Source: Cyclospora cayetanensis (taxonomy: Eukaryota > Apicomplexa > Conoidasida > Eucoccidiorida > Eimeriidae). Taken from it: a DNA stretch of 64,000 nucleotides. Of the stretch, positions 51,504 through 63,000 are shown one piece after another. Within the stretch, counting starts at the first letter, position 1. Each line of letters opens with the position of its first letter. A program made the translations under genes and the position numbers. The stretch spans positions 62,001 through 126,000 of the forward strand of contig NW_020312757.1 of the NCBI RefSeq assembly GCF_002999335.1, given 5' to 3'. The notes under the pieces are model-generated. The model saw nothing but the letters and a program-made list of their open reading frames with translations. It was not told where the DNA came from and searched no databases.

Positions 51504-54500
51504 ATGCTGCTCTGCGAACGCGAGGACCCCCCCAGAAACTCGAGCACTCACAGCAGTAGCAGCAGCAACAGCCGCCGCAGTGCGCTGGTGGACTGGCCAG
51601 AAACAGCCGCTGAAGAAGAGATTGCTGCTGCTGCCGCCGCAGTGATGCCGAGTCATGCCGAGTTGTCAGGACTCAATGTTGATGGGGAAACTGCCTCCCG
51701 CAAGGGTTCTCCGGCGGAGAGCCCTCGAGAGTCGTCTGTAGCGACAGCAGCATTCCCAGTTTTTGTCGATTCTGACGCGAAACAAGGCTCAACAGACCAA
51801 CAAGCAGGTGTACCTTGCCAGAGGTGCAGCAGCAGCACCAGGAGCTGCTGCTGCTGCAACTGCCCGCCACTGGAAGGCTCGACGAGCACAACTCCAGGCA
51901 ATGCACATCCTGCTCTGCAGCAGCTCAAAGGGCCTGCCTCTCCCGACGGAGGAGGCCACCTGGCGCTCGGAAGCCAGCAGCGCGGATCCCTCCCACAGCA
52001 GCTGCACCCACAGCAGTCTGCTGTGCAGCAAGACTCGAGAAAGCGAAAACTTCAACACGTCGTCAACCCCCCTGGGAACAAGCGGGCTCAATGCGACTGG
52101 TTTGTGCCTCCGGCAGACTCTTCGAGGCCTCTCCAAACAACCCCTGCAGCGGCGGGTGCTGCCGATAATGAGGCCGGTGCTGCAGACGAGCAGGCTGCAA
52201 TCGTCTTGTCTTCGGAAGCTCAGCCAAGCAGCTCTGCAGCAGCAGCTGAGCTGCACGTCCCTCCCCCGCCTCCTGGTGTCGCTGCCGTTGCCGCTGTGGC
52301 GAATCCCTGTCTCCCCACAAGTCAATTGTTGCGGCAAGAAGGAGGCGCGCCAGCAGCAGCGACTCGGCCTTGCTGCTCTTGGGCTGTCGCTGGCTTGCAC
52401 GCTGCAGCTGCAGCAGCACTTGCTGCAGGGCTAGGAGCTGCGCCTTCCTGTGCTGTTGCTTTAGACGAGGTCGACTCGGGTGCCACTACGCAGTCCCCTG
52501 TCTCGCCGAGCAACAGCTGCTGCAGCAGCTGCTGCTGCAGCACTGCCCCTTCAACCTCTTCTGGGAGCACCAGCTGCAGCAATACCAGATACTCGCTGCA
52601 ACGGCAATGCGAAAGCAGCACCCTACCGGTTGCCGTGCTGCTCCTGCAACTGCAGTCGTACTTCATCGATTTGCTGCGTTATCTGCGAGACTCAGCAGCC
52701 GCAGCAGCAGCGGAAGCAGTGCCACAAGATGCCGCAGAAGCAGAGAAAGTTGCACGAGCGGCAGACACAAATTACTCTCATCACCTACAGGTCATCTTAG
52801 GGAGCTCTTGCAATGCGCTGCAACGGCAGAAGAAAAGCAGCTCCAAGCAACGTCAGCACCAACAGCAGCATGTACTGCCTGCCCTTGACTCAATAGAAGC
52901 AGGAGAGGGTTCAGGATCCTTGCGAATGCAGCTAGACGCCTCCGACGATGCGGCTGCTATAGCAACAGCACCAGGAGCAGGAGCAGCAGCAGCAGCAGCA
53001 GCAAAAAAGCAGCAAGGCTCTCCAGAAGGCACATGTGAACGCAAGCGTTCTAGCGAGGCTGCGGTGGAGCAAGTGGGTTCCTGTGTCTGCACCACTCCAG
53101 ATGAGTCTCTTCTCCAGCAGCAGCAGCCAACGAAGAGGCTCAGGGACTGCAGGACGGATTTACTTGCAGCTGCAGTCACAGACCTAGCAGATCAGCAGCA
53201 GCAGCAAGAGCAGCAGCAGCAAGAGCAGCAGCAACAAGAGCAGCAGCAGCAACAAGAGCAGCAGCAACAAGAGCAGCAGCAACAAGAGCAGCAGCAACAA
53301 GAGCAGCAGCACACTGCTTGTGCTGAAGACACTCCACCAGCCAACGCTTCGAAAGAAGATGCATCTCGAGAAGAGCGACCAACACTAAGACCTGACACTG
53401 AAGTTTCAGCATCGGTTGCGCCTTCAGTCTCTACTGTCCCCCCTTGCAACGCCAGCAGCAATCGGGAGCAGGTGAGTGCCTGGCAGTATGCTGCGGCGAA
53501 ATTCCGCTGTCCAGAGCTGGATCAGCTGCCTCCTGCACTTTCGCCTTACATTTGTATCTTTTCCTCGCTGTTGCTGAGCGGTTCGGCCGAGGCTGCACAG
53601 GCGGCCGCGATCGCCGTCGCGACAACGGAGAAGTTGACGCTGCTGCGGCACCAGCAGCAGGAGGAAAGCAAGGAGCAGGAAGCGCGGCTGCTGCTGGAGC
53701 TGCAGCAGGCTCACAACGAGTTTCTGGCGCTGGAGCAGCAGCAGCAGGAGGTGCAGCAGTTGAGAGAGCGGCTCGCGAAGTACGAGGCTCTTAGGGGCAC
53801 GACGAGTTTTAGGGGGGGCCTGAGCGGCGGCGATAGCAAGGATCTTCAGGAGGCCAAGTCGAAGTGCAGCCACGTGTTCTCGCTGCTGACGCAGGAGGAT
53901 GGTCACGCAGACGCGCCAGAAGCGGCGGCAACAGCCGCAGATCCTGCAGCGCCCCCTCGAGCCGCTTTCGATCCCAGCGGGGGGGCGACGTCTCTGGAGC
54001 ACCCGCAGCAGGAGGCGAAGTTTCTTGCAGCAGATGGCGTGGAAGGCAGAGGGCCGATTTTGGGGGCCCTCAGTACCGGCGCCGCCAGTGCACAGCCTCG
54101 GGGAGCCGCCTTGGCTGTGGAAGAGGAAGAAGGCGCCGAGTCAGCGGAGACAGCCGACCACGGAGCTCCCTCCGGTCAGAGTGGTCTTCTTCCGAGTCTT
54201 TTGCGGCATGAGAGCTGGAGCCAAAGGGCCCCCCCCCAAGGAAAACAGCCGAGTGGAATGCGCGGGGGAACTGCACACGGAATTCTTGCTGCCCCAACAG
54301 ACTTTTGTGTGGACCCCGCTGGTGCCCTCTTAGAGGACTCAGACGTGTCTCCCCGCTACTGCCATAAGGGGGCCCTTGCATGCGACAGTGCGATGGCGGC
54401 AGCGTGTCTGGGAGCAGCAGCAGCTCCCCGTGCTGCCCCGGGGCCCCCCGCATGCGCTTCGCAGGAGGGCCCCCTGCATGCGGCCCCGGACGGTTCTGCT

Positions 54501-57500
54501 GAGTGGGGTTCGCATTGGGGCTTGCGGCGGTGCAGTCGAAGGGCGCGCGCGTTGCAGCAGAGCAGGGCCCTTCGAGCAGCAGCGGCTGAAGAAGCGGCAG
54601 CGGCTGCTGCTGTTGCTGCCGCTGCCGCTGCTGCTGAAGACGATGCATTAGGGTCGGAGGGCAGCACAGATTCGGCTGCTGCATGCCGCAGCAGAGGGGC
54701 CCGCCAACAGCAGCAAAGGGCCAAGGGGTACTATGCTGGGGGGGCCTCTTCAGCAGCAGCGGGGGCCGCTGCTGCCGCTGCTGCCGCTGCTGCTGCTGCT
54801 TACTGTGCGGCGAAGAAGCGGACGGAAGGGGGGGGAGGGGGAGGATCGCATGCAGCTCTCGGCGGACTGGCCTGTCTCGGCGCCAAGCAGCGGCGAGAGC
54901 ACCAGCAGCACCAGCAGCAACCGCAGCAACAGCAGCAGCAGCTCCACGCGGCCGTCCACAACAACGCAGCGGCTCTCGTAGCTCCAGCGGCAGCAGCTGC
55001 TGCTGCTGCCATCGGCGGCTCTGGCGCCTGCAGCAACGCCCCCGCAACTCTCCTGAGGTGCTCGCAGACGGAGAGGACAGGAAGATCACGGCGTCTCCCT
55101 GGACCCCATCGCTCGCGGGTGTCTTTCTTTCCAGAGGAGCATGAGGGCCTCCCCAGGAAGTGCTCCGTGGGGGCGGCTTCAGCGGCGTCTGCCGTGGCTT
55201 CCCTCGCTGCAGGTGCATCTTCTGTGGCGGAGACTCTGGTGACTGCGAATGCTGACGCGATGGGGGAGAGGACCCTTTCATCGCATCATCTTGCACCGGG
55301 AGGAGGAGCGCCGTCTGTCAGCGACTCAGATGGGGGGTTGGGCTCTGCGGAAAGCCTCCGTTTGTGCGCGGGAACTTCTGGTGGTCTCGAAGAGCTCCTG
55401 GCATCCAGCAGACGCTTACAGCAGCAGCAGCAGTGCTCTGCTCTGGAAGAGGGATGCCGTGGTGGCTCTGGCTATGACGGCCCAGGCTGTCTAGAGGGGG
55501 GGGGAGGGGGCCCTCAGGGGCCCCCGTCGGGAGGGACGTCTCCAACGGGTCCAGGTGGCTGCATGGCAACCGGGCATGGGAGCTTCGTAGGGGCCCCTAC
55601 GTCGATGTCTACTTCAAGAGTGGTTACGTCTCTGCCTGGTCCTGGAGGGGGAGGCCCTTCCCGTCTGGAGTCTCTTCCGGAGGAGCTGAGCGAGGAGATG
55701 AGGCCGATGAAGGGGGTGTATTTTGACAGGACGCAGAAGAGTTGGATCGGATCTTTCTACGAGGAGAGACGTCAGATCAAGAAGCGCTTCAAAGTTGCGA
55801 CTTACGGGTATCACACGGCCAAGGCTCTGGCGATTAATGTGCGGCTAGGGTTCGAGCGGAAAGCCAGGATGCGTGGCGATGACAGCAAGGAGGCACACCC
55901 AGCAGCCCATGCGGAGAGGCTCCTAGCGGGAGCCACCGAGGCTGCCTTGGCAGCTGGGGAAGCAGGAATCGACTCGAACAAGGAAGCGCAGCTGCGCCTT
56001 CTTCTTCACAGTGCCGAGAGTGGATCGACTGCGCACCTCCCACGCAGCGAGCTGCTGCAGCAGATCCTCAGGAGACAGCCCAAGGCCTACGAGGACAAGA
56101 AGCAGCAGCAGCAGCGAATAGCTACCGCCGCAGCCAGCACTGCAGCTTCAACCGTCCCTGCGATCCCGCGGACCCAGTTTGAGCTCCATAGAGGGGGGGG
56201 CAGCCTCGTAACTGCCGGGGGGCCCCTTGCGCATCAGCAGAGATGGACTGCTGATGCAGGCACAGCTGTTGCTGCTTCTGCCGTCAAAGCCGAGAGCTCC
56301 ACAGCCCTCATGAGGCACGAGAAGCAAGGGCTGCTGCTGCGCCAGAAACACCGAAGCAGCAGCAGCAGCAGCGCGGTAGACGACGCAAAGAACGGAGATG
56401 CAGGAACGACTGCCGGAGCGACTCCCTGTTCAGCTGTCACTGCGGCAGACTTCGCTGTAGCCGTAGCTGCACTCCGATGTAGCCTGGGCCCTCAAGAAGA
56501 CGTCCTGCTGGCGCGCAAGCCCGCTGCCGCTGCTGCGACGCAGAAGCAGCTCGACAGACGCGTTGCTGCCTCAGCAGGAGCAGCAGCAGCAGCAGCGGCG
56601 GAATCCGAGTCTGCAGACACCTCGGAAGCTGCCGCAGAGGAAGACTTGGATGAGGCTTTCAGGGCGGCTATCCGGGAGTCCAGAGATCCCACTTCGCTCT
56701 TTGCGCAGGCCCTCGACGTGTCCAACACTTCGCTTGCCTTCTTTCACTCGGCAGCTGCCGAATTGCAGCACACCAAGCAGCCGCCGAACCCCCACCTGGA
56801 CTCGCCCCCTGCGGGAGGCGTCAAGGCAGCAGCTGCCACGACCATTGTCTCCAAGCAGAAGCAGCAGGCTCTCAGACGATGGCGTGGAAGTAGCACCACG
56901 ACGGGATCTCCATCGGCTGCAGCGGGTCGTGTCAGCCCCGTCAACTCGCCCTCCTCCACAGCTGCAACGCCAACACGCAACGCAGTGGCTGCGGCTGGTG
57001 CTGGCACGGTGAGGCAGTACGAGAGACGGGATGAAGGGGAGCGGGCGGAGCCAAGTCCAGAGGAAGTCTCGGGAGGATCCTGGGTGCAGAGCCGCGCTGG
57101 TGCTGTCGCAGCAAAAACAGAGACAGCAGCACCAGCAGCAGCAGCTGCTGCTGCTGCTGCATCAGAAGATCCAGAGGGTGGCGTGGTTCTGTGGCAGAAT
57201 CGAGGCTATGATGAGGGGGAGGAACCAGAAAGTCTTCTAGAAAAGGCGGCAAGGGGCCCCCCTCCCCCGAAAGCCCCCTGCGGCTCACGGAAGCCCCTTC
57301 CTCACGCTCCTCTTCGGTGGACAGAGGAAGGGGCCTCTCGAGATGGCAACGGCTGCAAAAGAATCCCTTTAACGCGAGCTTCAGGAGAGGAGGGGCCTTG
57401 CGGTAGAGATGCCGGCAGTAATCATAGCCGCACAGCAGCTGAAGCAGCACGGCAACAACAACAGCAGAGGCTCGCCGACCTAGCAGCGGCAACCGCAGCT

Positions 57501-58079
57501 ATCCGCCAGGCCCATGGATTCGGCGACACGGCTCAACTTCAGCAGCAGCTCTTCGAGCAGCTGCAGCAGCTTCAGAGAGAACAACAAGAGCAGATGCAGG
57601 CACACGCGTCTGAGGGCGATGCACAGCTTATGGGCATCAGCGAAGAGACGGCCTTACCGACTGCAATTGCAGCCGCAGTGGCAGAGGAACGGGATGCGGC
57701 CCTTAGCGAACGCGGCAGCTCCGAGGACCCGCAACAGCGTGTAACTCGAGAAACTACCAAGCAGCAGCAGCAACATCACCACAACCACCACCAGTACCAC
57801 AAACATCGCCATCTGCAAGATTTACGGCAGCAGCAATATGCTGCTGCTGAGACTCTCAAGAGTCTCTTGTCTGGGGCCTCCTCATCCCCGTGGCCAGCGC
57901 AGTCTCAGCGCAAAACTGACACAGCAGCAGCAGCCTTGTGTAACAGCAACAGTGAGGCACAAGGCAATGCGAGTTTGGGGTCGCGCAGAACTCAGCAGCA
58001 GCTGCCTGCTGGAGCCAGTGGTGTCTCTTCAGCGCAGGAGGAGCCTCCCAGCATGGCGTGGAGGGGCACTGACTCTTGA
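51504..58079 (+). CDS. Giant ApiAP2 DNA-binding protein with homopolymer repeats
   Basis: A single open frame of 2191 codons starts at ATG 51504. One AP2 domain lies at about residues 1404-1452 (55713-55859): it begins KGVYFDRTQKSWIGSFYEE and continues with KKRFKVATYGYHTAKALAI, the three-strand-plus-helix pattern of apicomplexan AP2 transcription factors. AP2 proteins are the main sequence-specific regulators in Apicomplexa and act in the nucleus. The rest is low-complexity: poly-Gln and Gln-Glu repeats (about residues 563-602), poly-Ala runs (for example 54593-54640 and 54761-54810), Ser-rich and Gly-rich stretches. A charged helical block (about residues 690-760, EEESKEQEARLLLELQQ-like) may be a coiled coil. 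No second AP2 domain was seen. Basic RKR/RRL patches could be nuclear signals. 5' exons may be missing, since the frame starts abruptly and upstream DNA is also CAG-rich. Target genes and stage of action cannot be read from the sequence. Confidence 0.85.
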   Translation: MLLCEREDPPRNSSTHSSSSSNSRRSALVDWPETAAEEEIAAAAAAVMPSHAELSGLNVDGETASRKGSPAESPRESSVATAAFPVFVDSDAKQGSTDQQAGVPCQRCSSSTRSCCCCNCPPLEGSTSTTPGNAHPALQQLKGPASPDGGGHLALGSQQRGSLPQQLHPQQSAVQQDSRKRKLQHVVNPPGNKRAQCDWFVPPADSSRPLQTTPAAAGAADNEAGAADEQAAIVLSSEAQPSSSAAAAELHVPPPPPGVAAVAAVANPCLPTSQLLRQEGGAPAAATRPCCSWAVAGLHAAAAAALAAGLGAAPSCAVALDEVDSGATTQSPVSPSNSCCSSCCCSTAPSTSSGSTSCSNTRYSLQRQCESSTLPVAVLLLQLQSYFIDLLRYLRDSAAAAAAEAVPQDAAEAEKVARAADTNYSHHLQVILGSSCNALQRQKKSSSKQRQHQQQHVLPALDSIEAGEGSGSLRMQLDASDDAAAIATAPGAGAAAAAAAKKQQGSPEGTCERKRSSEAAVEQVGSCVCTTPDESLLQQQQPTKRLRDCRTDLLAAAVTDLADQQQQQEQQQQEQQQQEQQQQQEQQQQEQQQQEQQQQEQQHTACAEDTPPANASKEDASREERPTLRPDTEVSASVAPSVSTVPPCNASSNREQVSAWQYAAAKFRCPELDQLPPALSPYICIFSSLLLSGSAEAAQAAAIAVATTEKLTLLRHQQQEESKEQEARLLLELQQAHNEFLALEQQQQEVQQLRERLAKYEALRGTTSFRGGLSGGDSKDLQEAKSKCSHVFSLLTQEDGHADAPEAAATAADPAAPPRAAFDPSGGATSLEHPQQEAKFLAADGVEGRGPILGALSTGAASAQPRGAALAVEEEEGAESAETADHGAPSGQSGLLPSLLRHESWSQRAPPQGKQPSGMRGGTAHGILAAPTDFCVDPAGALLEDSDVSPRYCHKGALACDSAMAAACLGAAAAPRAAPGPPACASQEGPLHAAPDGSAEWGSHWGLRRCSRRARALQQSRALRAAAAEEAAAAAAVAAAAAAAEDDALGSEGSTDSAAACRSRGARQQQQRAKGYYAGGASSAAAGAAAAAAAAAAAAYCAAKKRTEGGGGGGSHAALGGLACLGAKQRREHQQHQQQPQQQQQQLHAAVHNNAAALVAPAAAAAAAAIGGSGACSNAPATLLRCSQTERTGRSRRLPGPHRSRVSFFPEEHEGLPRKCSVGAASAASAVASLAAGASSVAETLVTANADAMGERTLSSHHLAPGGGAPSVSDSDGGLGSAESLRLCAGTSGGLEELLASSRRLQQQQQCSALEEGCRGGSGYDGPGCLEGGGGGPQGPPSGGTSPTGPGGCMATGHGSFVGAPTSMSTSRVVTSLPGPGGGGPSRLESLPEELSEEMRPMKGVYFDRTQKSWIGSFYEERRQIKKRFKVATYGYHTAKALAINVRLGFERKARMRGDDSKEAHPAAHAERLLAGATEAALAAGEAGIDSNKEAQLRLLLHSAESGSTAHLPRSELLQQILRRQPKAYEDKKQQQQRIATAAASTAASTVPAIPRTQFELHRGGGSLVTAGGPLAHQQRWTADAGTAVAASAVKAESSTALMRHEKQGLLLRQKHRSSSSSSAVDDAKNGDAGTTAGATPCSAVTAADFAVAVAALRCSLGPQEDVLLARKPAAAAATQKQLDRRVAASAGAAAAAAAESESADTSEAAAEEDLDEAFRAAIRESRDPTSLFAQALDVSNTSLAFFHSAAAELQHTKQPPNPHLDSPPAGGVKAAAATTIVSKQKQQALRRWRGSSTTTGSPSAAAGRVSPVNSPSSTAATPTRNAVAAAGAGTVRQYERRDEGERAEPSPEEVSGGSWVQSRAGAVAAKTETAAPAAAAAAAAASEDPEGGVVLWQNRGYDEGEEPESLLEKAARGPPPPKAPCGSRKPLPHAPLRWTEEGASRDGNGCKRIPLTRASGEEGPCGRDAGSNHSRTAAEAARQQQQQRLADLAAATAAIRQAHGFGDTAQLQQQLFEQLQQLQREQQEQMQAHASEGDAQLMGISEETALPTAIAAAVAEERDAALSERGSSEDPQQRVTRETTKQQQQHHHNHHQYHKHRHLQDLRQQQYAAAETLKSLLSGASSSPWPAQSQRKTDTAAAALCNSNSEAQGNASLGSRRTQQQLPAGASGVSSAQEEPPSMAWRGTDS
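53193..53309 (+). repeat. 15-bp repeat encoding Gln4-Glu units
   Basis: Units of cagcagcaacaagag recur about eight times inside the ApiAP2 frame, giving QQQQE repeats at about residues 564-602. CAA/CAG alternation within units shows it is a repeat of the 15-mer rather than a pure CAG tract. Confidence 0.9.
55713..55859 (+). other. AP2 DNA-binding domain
   Basis: This is the only compact, non-repetitive domain in the 2191-residue frame. GVYFD at the start, SWIGSF as the second strand, KKRFKVATYG as the third, and HTAKALAINVR as the helix match the AP2 fold. The following basic FERKARMR may extend the helix. Confidence 0.85.
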
Positions 58080-60029
58080 CGAGGCACACAAACTGTTCCT
58101 TTGAGGCAAGCCTCTTATTGTTCGAAGGGCCCTGCTCGCCGTTCTCGAGCGGTGTGGTGCTCGTATATGATTTACCTGTCCCAGGAACCTTTTGAAGTGC
58201 AGCAGAAACAAAGCCGGTTGTGCAACGTGAGTGTAGAGGCGTGTGTTTGTAGACACAGACCTCAACGTCCCTTTATGCCCTTCAGAAGTATGAAGACCAA
58301 TGTGTGCCTCTCTCTCCGGCGCCCCTGACAAATTTCCTCCTGAGACCGCCACACACACCGCAGCTGAACGTTCACTGCAGCAGCACTTGATAAGAGCTGC
58401 ATGCATGCAAGGTGCTACCACCTCCTTTTCGTATTTTGCGCTCGGGCTGATTGGAGCCTCGAGTTATATATTTAGAACATAAGTTGGCCTTCCAGAATCC
58501 CTAGGGTAGCCCCTATGCCGCTTCAACGAAGCTCCCTCATTTCGCACGCGTCTTGGCCACTCCCTCAAATAGTGCTCAGTAGAAGGAGACAGGCCGTAGC
58601 CGCGTGGTGACAGCTCAGAGGAAGGGCCTCACCCTGGGGCCTTTATCACTAACACTTTTTGCACACGCAAGTGCGCAGCAGACACTTTTCCTTCTAGAAA
58701 GAATAGTAGACCTTTTACGGGGTAGTGCAGGGCCAACCGACAGTGTTAACAGCCCCAAACCACTTCCGTCATGCGCTTACTGCATGCGTACTCGCCACGG
58801 TCCGTGGTGGGGGGGAGCGGGAGGGGAGGGGCGAGGCACACGGGAGAAGGGGTCGAGGGGGAAAAAGGCTTAGTCACGGCTGCTGGTTGGGGGCGGAGGG
58901 TAGTAGCGGGCACTCGACGCTAGTTGTGGAATCGTGAACCGTTTTGCCGCAGAGGCTAGTTCCATAGAACCAGAGGAAAGCTGCAAGGAACGCTAGGGAC
59001 AATAGTATGCGTGATGTGGTCAAGCGAGATGCCCTGAAACCCCGCAGATACACCAAGGGAGGAGGGGTGGTGCTGTTCTGGTCCAGCATTCTCAACGACG
59101 CGCACTCTGTAGCAGCCTAAAGTATGCGTCTGGTGTTGCGTCTATGGAAGGATTCTGTTTTTGCTCATCCGTGCACTCGCAAATTCCTGTCTTTCCTGCC
59201 AACCAAGAAAGTACCCCAATGTGTCCACTAATGTGCGCTAAGCGACTCGGGCTACTCCCGGAGAGTACGCAATGGAAATTCCACCCGTTGCTTCTGCAAC
59301 CGCAGCTTGAGACGGGAAACTCGTAAAGCGAATGGGTCTATGTTGGGCAAGTGGCTCTCAAAAGAGAAATTTCAGCTTAAAAGCGTATGCGAGAACAGGA
59401 GGGCAGCAGTCGTGAAGTCTGCTAACGTTGAACCAGGAGATATACTGGGATGCGAAGAATTCATCCGCATAGGACAAACAGTCTGCCCCAACCTAAGCTG
59501 TACTAGCATCAAGATCCCGCGTGGTTTCTCAGATTTACCGCCGCTATGCTGGGAAGCTTACATCAGAAGGGACTCGCGAAGGCAGCACATAGTAGAAGAC
59601 CGCCAAGCCTCCCTTCAACCAGGTAGCTGATGCCATAACCCCGAAACATGTCTGATCGCCGCCTGATCGTTTACATATCTCCCAGACCTCAAGGCGGTGG
59701 CCCCAAGAGAGCCATTTTACAGATAATCCTGGCCCTAAAGAGAAACTGAAAATTGATGCTGCGGCGTCTAACACGCCCTCGACCGCTGAGTAGATGTTCA
59801 TACAGTGGACCGCTCGTCGTGGAGTGGTGTCCGTCGACGAAGTTGATGTTGGTGGCTGGCGGTGTCGCTGTAGCACGGCCATGGGAACGATGCACTCAAG
59901 GCCCCCGTCCATTTTTGCAGTAGCGCCATTTCTGGGTCCATATAGCATGCGACTTATGCGCGGAACCAGACATAATTAAAAATTAAGACATGAAGTGATC
60001 ACGCTGGTTACGGAGTGTACCTGCTAGGC
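58080..60029. other. Gap between the convergent ApiAP2 and ABC transporter genes
   Basis: The neighbours converge, so this holds both 3' ends. Short open frames on both strands have no recognisable features. A G-rich run lies at about 58807-58860. Confidence 0.45.
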
Positions 60030-63000
60030 TCATCCCTCTTCCGTTGCGCTCAGCACGAGGCCCCGGTAGATACCATTGGGAATATTCATGAGCTGCTCAT
60101 GGTTGCCCATCTCTACAACTTGGCTCCCCTCCGCGTTTTCGTTTTGAAGGACCATAATCTTGTCCGCTGTCCGGACAGTTGAAAGCCTGTGAGCTATTAT
60201 GATGGTGCTTCTCTTTGCATCCTCAGCAACAAGTTTATCCAATGTGGCCTGTACCTGCTTCTCGCTCTCTGCATCCAAGGCCGATGTCGCCTCATCCAGA
60301 ATCAAGATTTTAGGATTCCTGAGGAGAGCCCTAGCAATGGCGATACGCTGTCTCTGGCCTCCAGAGAGCTGCGCTCCCGCAGTTCCAACATTTGTGTTGT
60401 AGCCTTGAGGCAGTGCGGAGATGAATCCATGGGTATTCGCCATACGAGCTGCCTCCTCCACCTCTTCCTGTAAATAGAACCAGTGGAACAAGCACACGCA
60501 TGTATGTGCATGCATACACAAGCACCAGAAGGCCGCTATAAAGTAAAGAAACGACGAACTGAGATCATCAAGAGGCACTTTCAAGCGCGCATCCATGAGT
60601 AAAATCGACCCGCCGCTTCATCCCTTCTCATGATCTCTAACTTGAAAACAGAAGGAACAGAACCGGGAGAACCTCCAGGGGGTCACCACCCCCAAAACTT
60701 CATGTGAAAAACTGGAAACTGTCACTCAATTGCCGAGCACGGGAGATGCAAAAACATACTGCACAAATATTTAGAACCGCTTGGAACCTCACAATTCAGA
60801 GCTCGTAAGTCCATGACAAGCTGCAATACACGAAGTCACTCCCACCGCACACCCCAACCTTCATTCCTACAGACAAGCCGAAAACGGAAACACAGTGGAA
60901 GCAATAGCCCACCTGCGTGGCGTTGGGTTTTGAGTAACGAATGCAATCTCCAATGCTGAGGTTGAAGAGAACTGGCTCTTGGCTGACAAGGCCAATGAGA
61001 GACCGCAGGCGAATAAGGTTGGCGTCTTTCAAGTTCGTGGAGTCGACTAGGATACGCCCCACACGGTGTGCCTCCTTAGTTTTCGCTCTGTCTGCCTGCA
61101 CTCTAGTGCTGTCGTCCAAATCGTAGTAACGCAGTAGCAGCTGCACAGCCGTTGATTTGCCGCATCCAGAAGCTCCAACAAGAGCAACGCTTTCTCCCGG
61201 CTGAATCGAGAATGTAAGATTTTTGTATACGGGCTGCTCCGGCCTATTGGGGTAGCAGAAGGAGACATCCTTGTACTCCACAGATCCGGTGAAGTTCTCC
61301 AGCATATCCCCGGAGCCGTCTAGGGCATCCCGCACGTCGATCCGTGACGGTCTGTCGATGACACGGAAGACATCCACCAGAGCCTTCTGTGCGTTTTTGG
61401 CATCTGCACTATACGTGGAGGCGACGCCCAGCCCAGTGGCGGCAAAAACGATGGGGAAAACAGTGTTCAGGACGGCAGATGTGCTGATTTCCCCTTCATT
61501 GGCGAGCTTGGTTCCGTACCATAGAGCCAAAGAAAAAACGAAAAACTGCATACTCTGGGAAATCCCCCAGGATATGCCAAAGCCGAATGCGGTGCAGGCC
61601 TTCTTGCCCAGCTCGCTTGTTGCTGCTTGCTCGTACAAATGGGAGAAGTGCCCCTCAAGCCCGAATGACATCACCACGCGGATGCCAGAAACGGCCTCAG
61701 CAAAGATAGCCGAGGCAGAGTCCTCTTTCTTCTTCTTTGAGCTGCCTCCCGCTGCATTGAGCGCTGGCCTGTTGAGCGCGTAGTCAACGGCCACAGCACC
61801 AGCAGATAAAATGAAGGTCGCGAGGAGGACTAGAGCAAGGCGCCAGGAGTACCAGAACCCGATCGCAATACCAACGGCAAAGGAGAAGAATCCGTGGAAA
61901 GCACTCACAAAGTTTCCAGTTGCGGCGGTGGTCACAGAAGCCACATCAGCCGAAAGAATGGAGCACAGTATCCCCGTATTGTTTTTTGTGTCGTCAAAGA
62001 AGGCGATGTCTTGGTGCACAATGTTGGTGAAGGCCCGCTCTCGTAGTCGGTAAGAGAGACGGGCTCCAAGGTACTCTTTGCAATACTGTTTCAGAGCCTC
62101 GATGGGGAACCGCACGATAAAATAAATGAGTATGATAAGCGCCCAGAAGTCCGTCTCGTCCCTCAATTCCGCGGGATCTGGCTTGAACAGCACCGTGAGA
62201 AAGTTGCCCAGGAGAAGACCCATCAAAGGGAAGCTGGCTCCAGAGAGCGCAGAGGAGATAATCATCACCGTAAACATGAACCATTCGGGAGCCAGCATAC
62301 GCACGGCGCGGCGAAGACGCGCTCTGCCTTTGGGGGGTGGAGTCAAGCCCTTATCCGTCAGTCGTGCCAAAAAACTGGTGGCATTGAGCCCCACACTTGA
62401 CTCCATGAGCTCGAGAGCAGAGACACCGCCATCCACGGGCGTCGCGGGTAACAGCAAGTCATCATCTTCCGTTTCTTGATGTTCACAGGAAGGGAATCCT
62501 ACCGCGGTGGTTGCGCCCTCAGCTGAATGACTCATAGAAGGGTGCTTTACAGGTGCCTGCTCCTGAAGGCCCTTACTTCCGTCTTGCGATTGGAAGAGAT
62601 TATAGTATAGTCCCTGCGTATCCTTGAGAAGCTCGTCGTGAGTCCCCCTCTGCACAACTTCTGCACCATCGCCTCGGTTATCCAAAACAATGATCTCGTC
62701 CACCTTCTGAATTGTGGTCAGCCTGTGGGCGACGATTAGAGTGGTGGCGCTGGACGTGCTTATAACACCATCCAGCGCCTTTTGAACTGCCTTTTCGGAC
62801 TTGTTATCCAGAGCAGAAGTAGCCTCGTCTAAGATAAGGACCGCGGGCTGCCGCAACAAGGCCCGAGCCAAGGCCACGCGCTGTTTCTGCCCTCCCGATA
62901 ACTGAGCACCGCCAGTTCCGCACATTGTTTGATACCGCAAGGGCAGCTGATCTACGAACGCGGAGACATGAGCTTGTTGAGCCACGACTTCGAGATCTGC

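Noticed and set aside
54070..55296. 408-residue minus-strand frame opposite the ApiAP2 gene
   Set aside because: Low-complexity Pro/Gln/Leu composition explained by the complement of CAG-rich coding DNA; it overlaps the open frame running into the AP2 domain.
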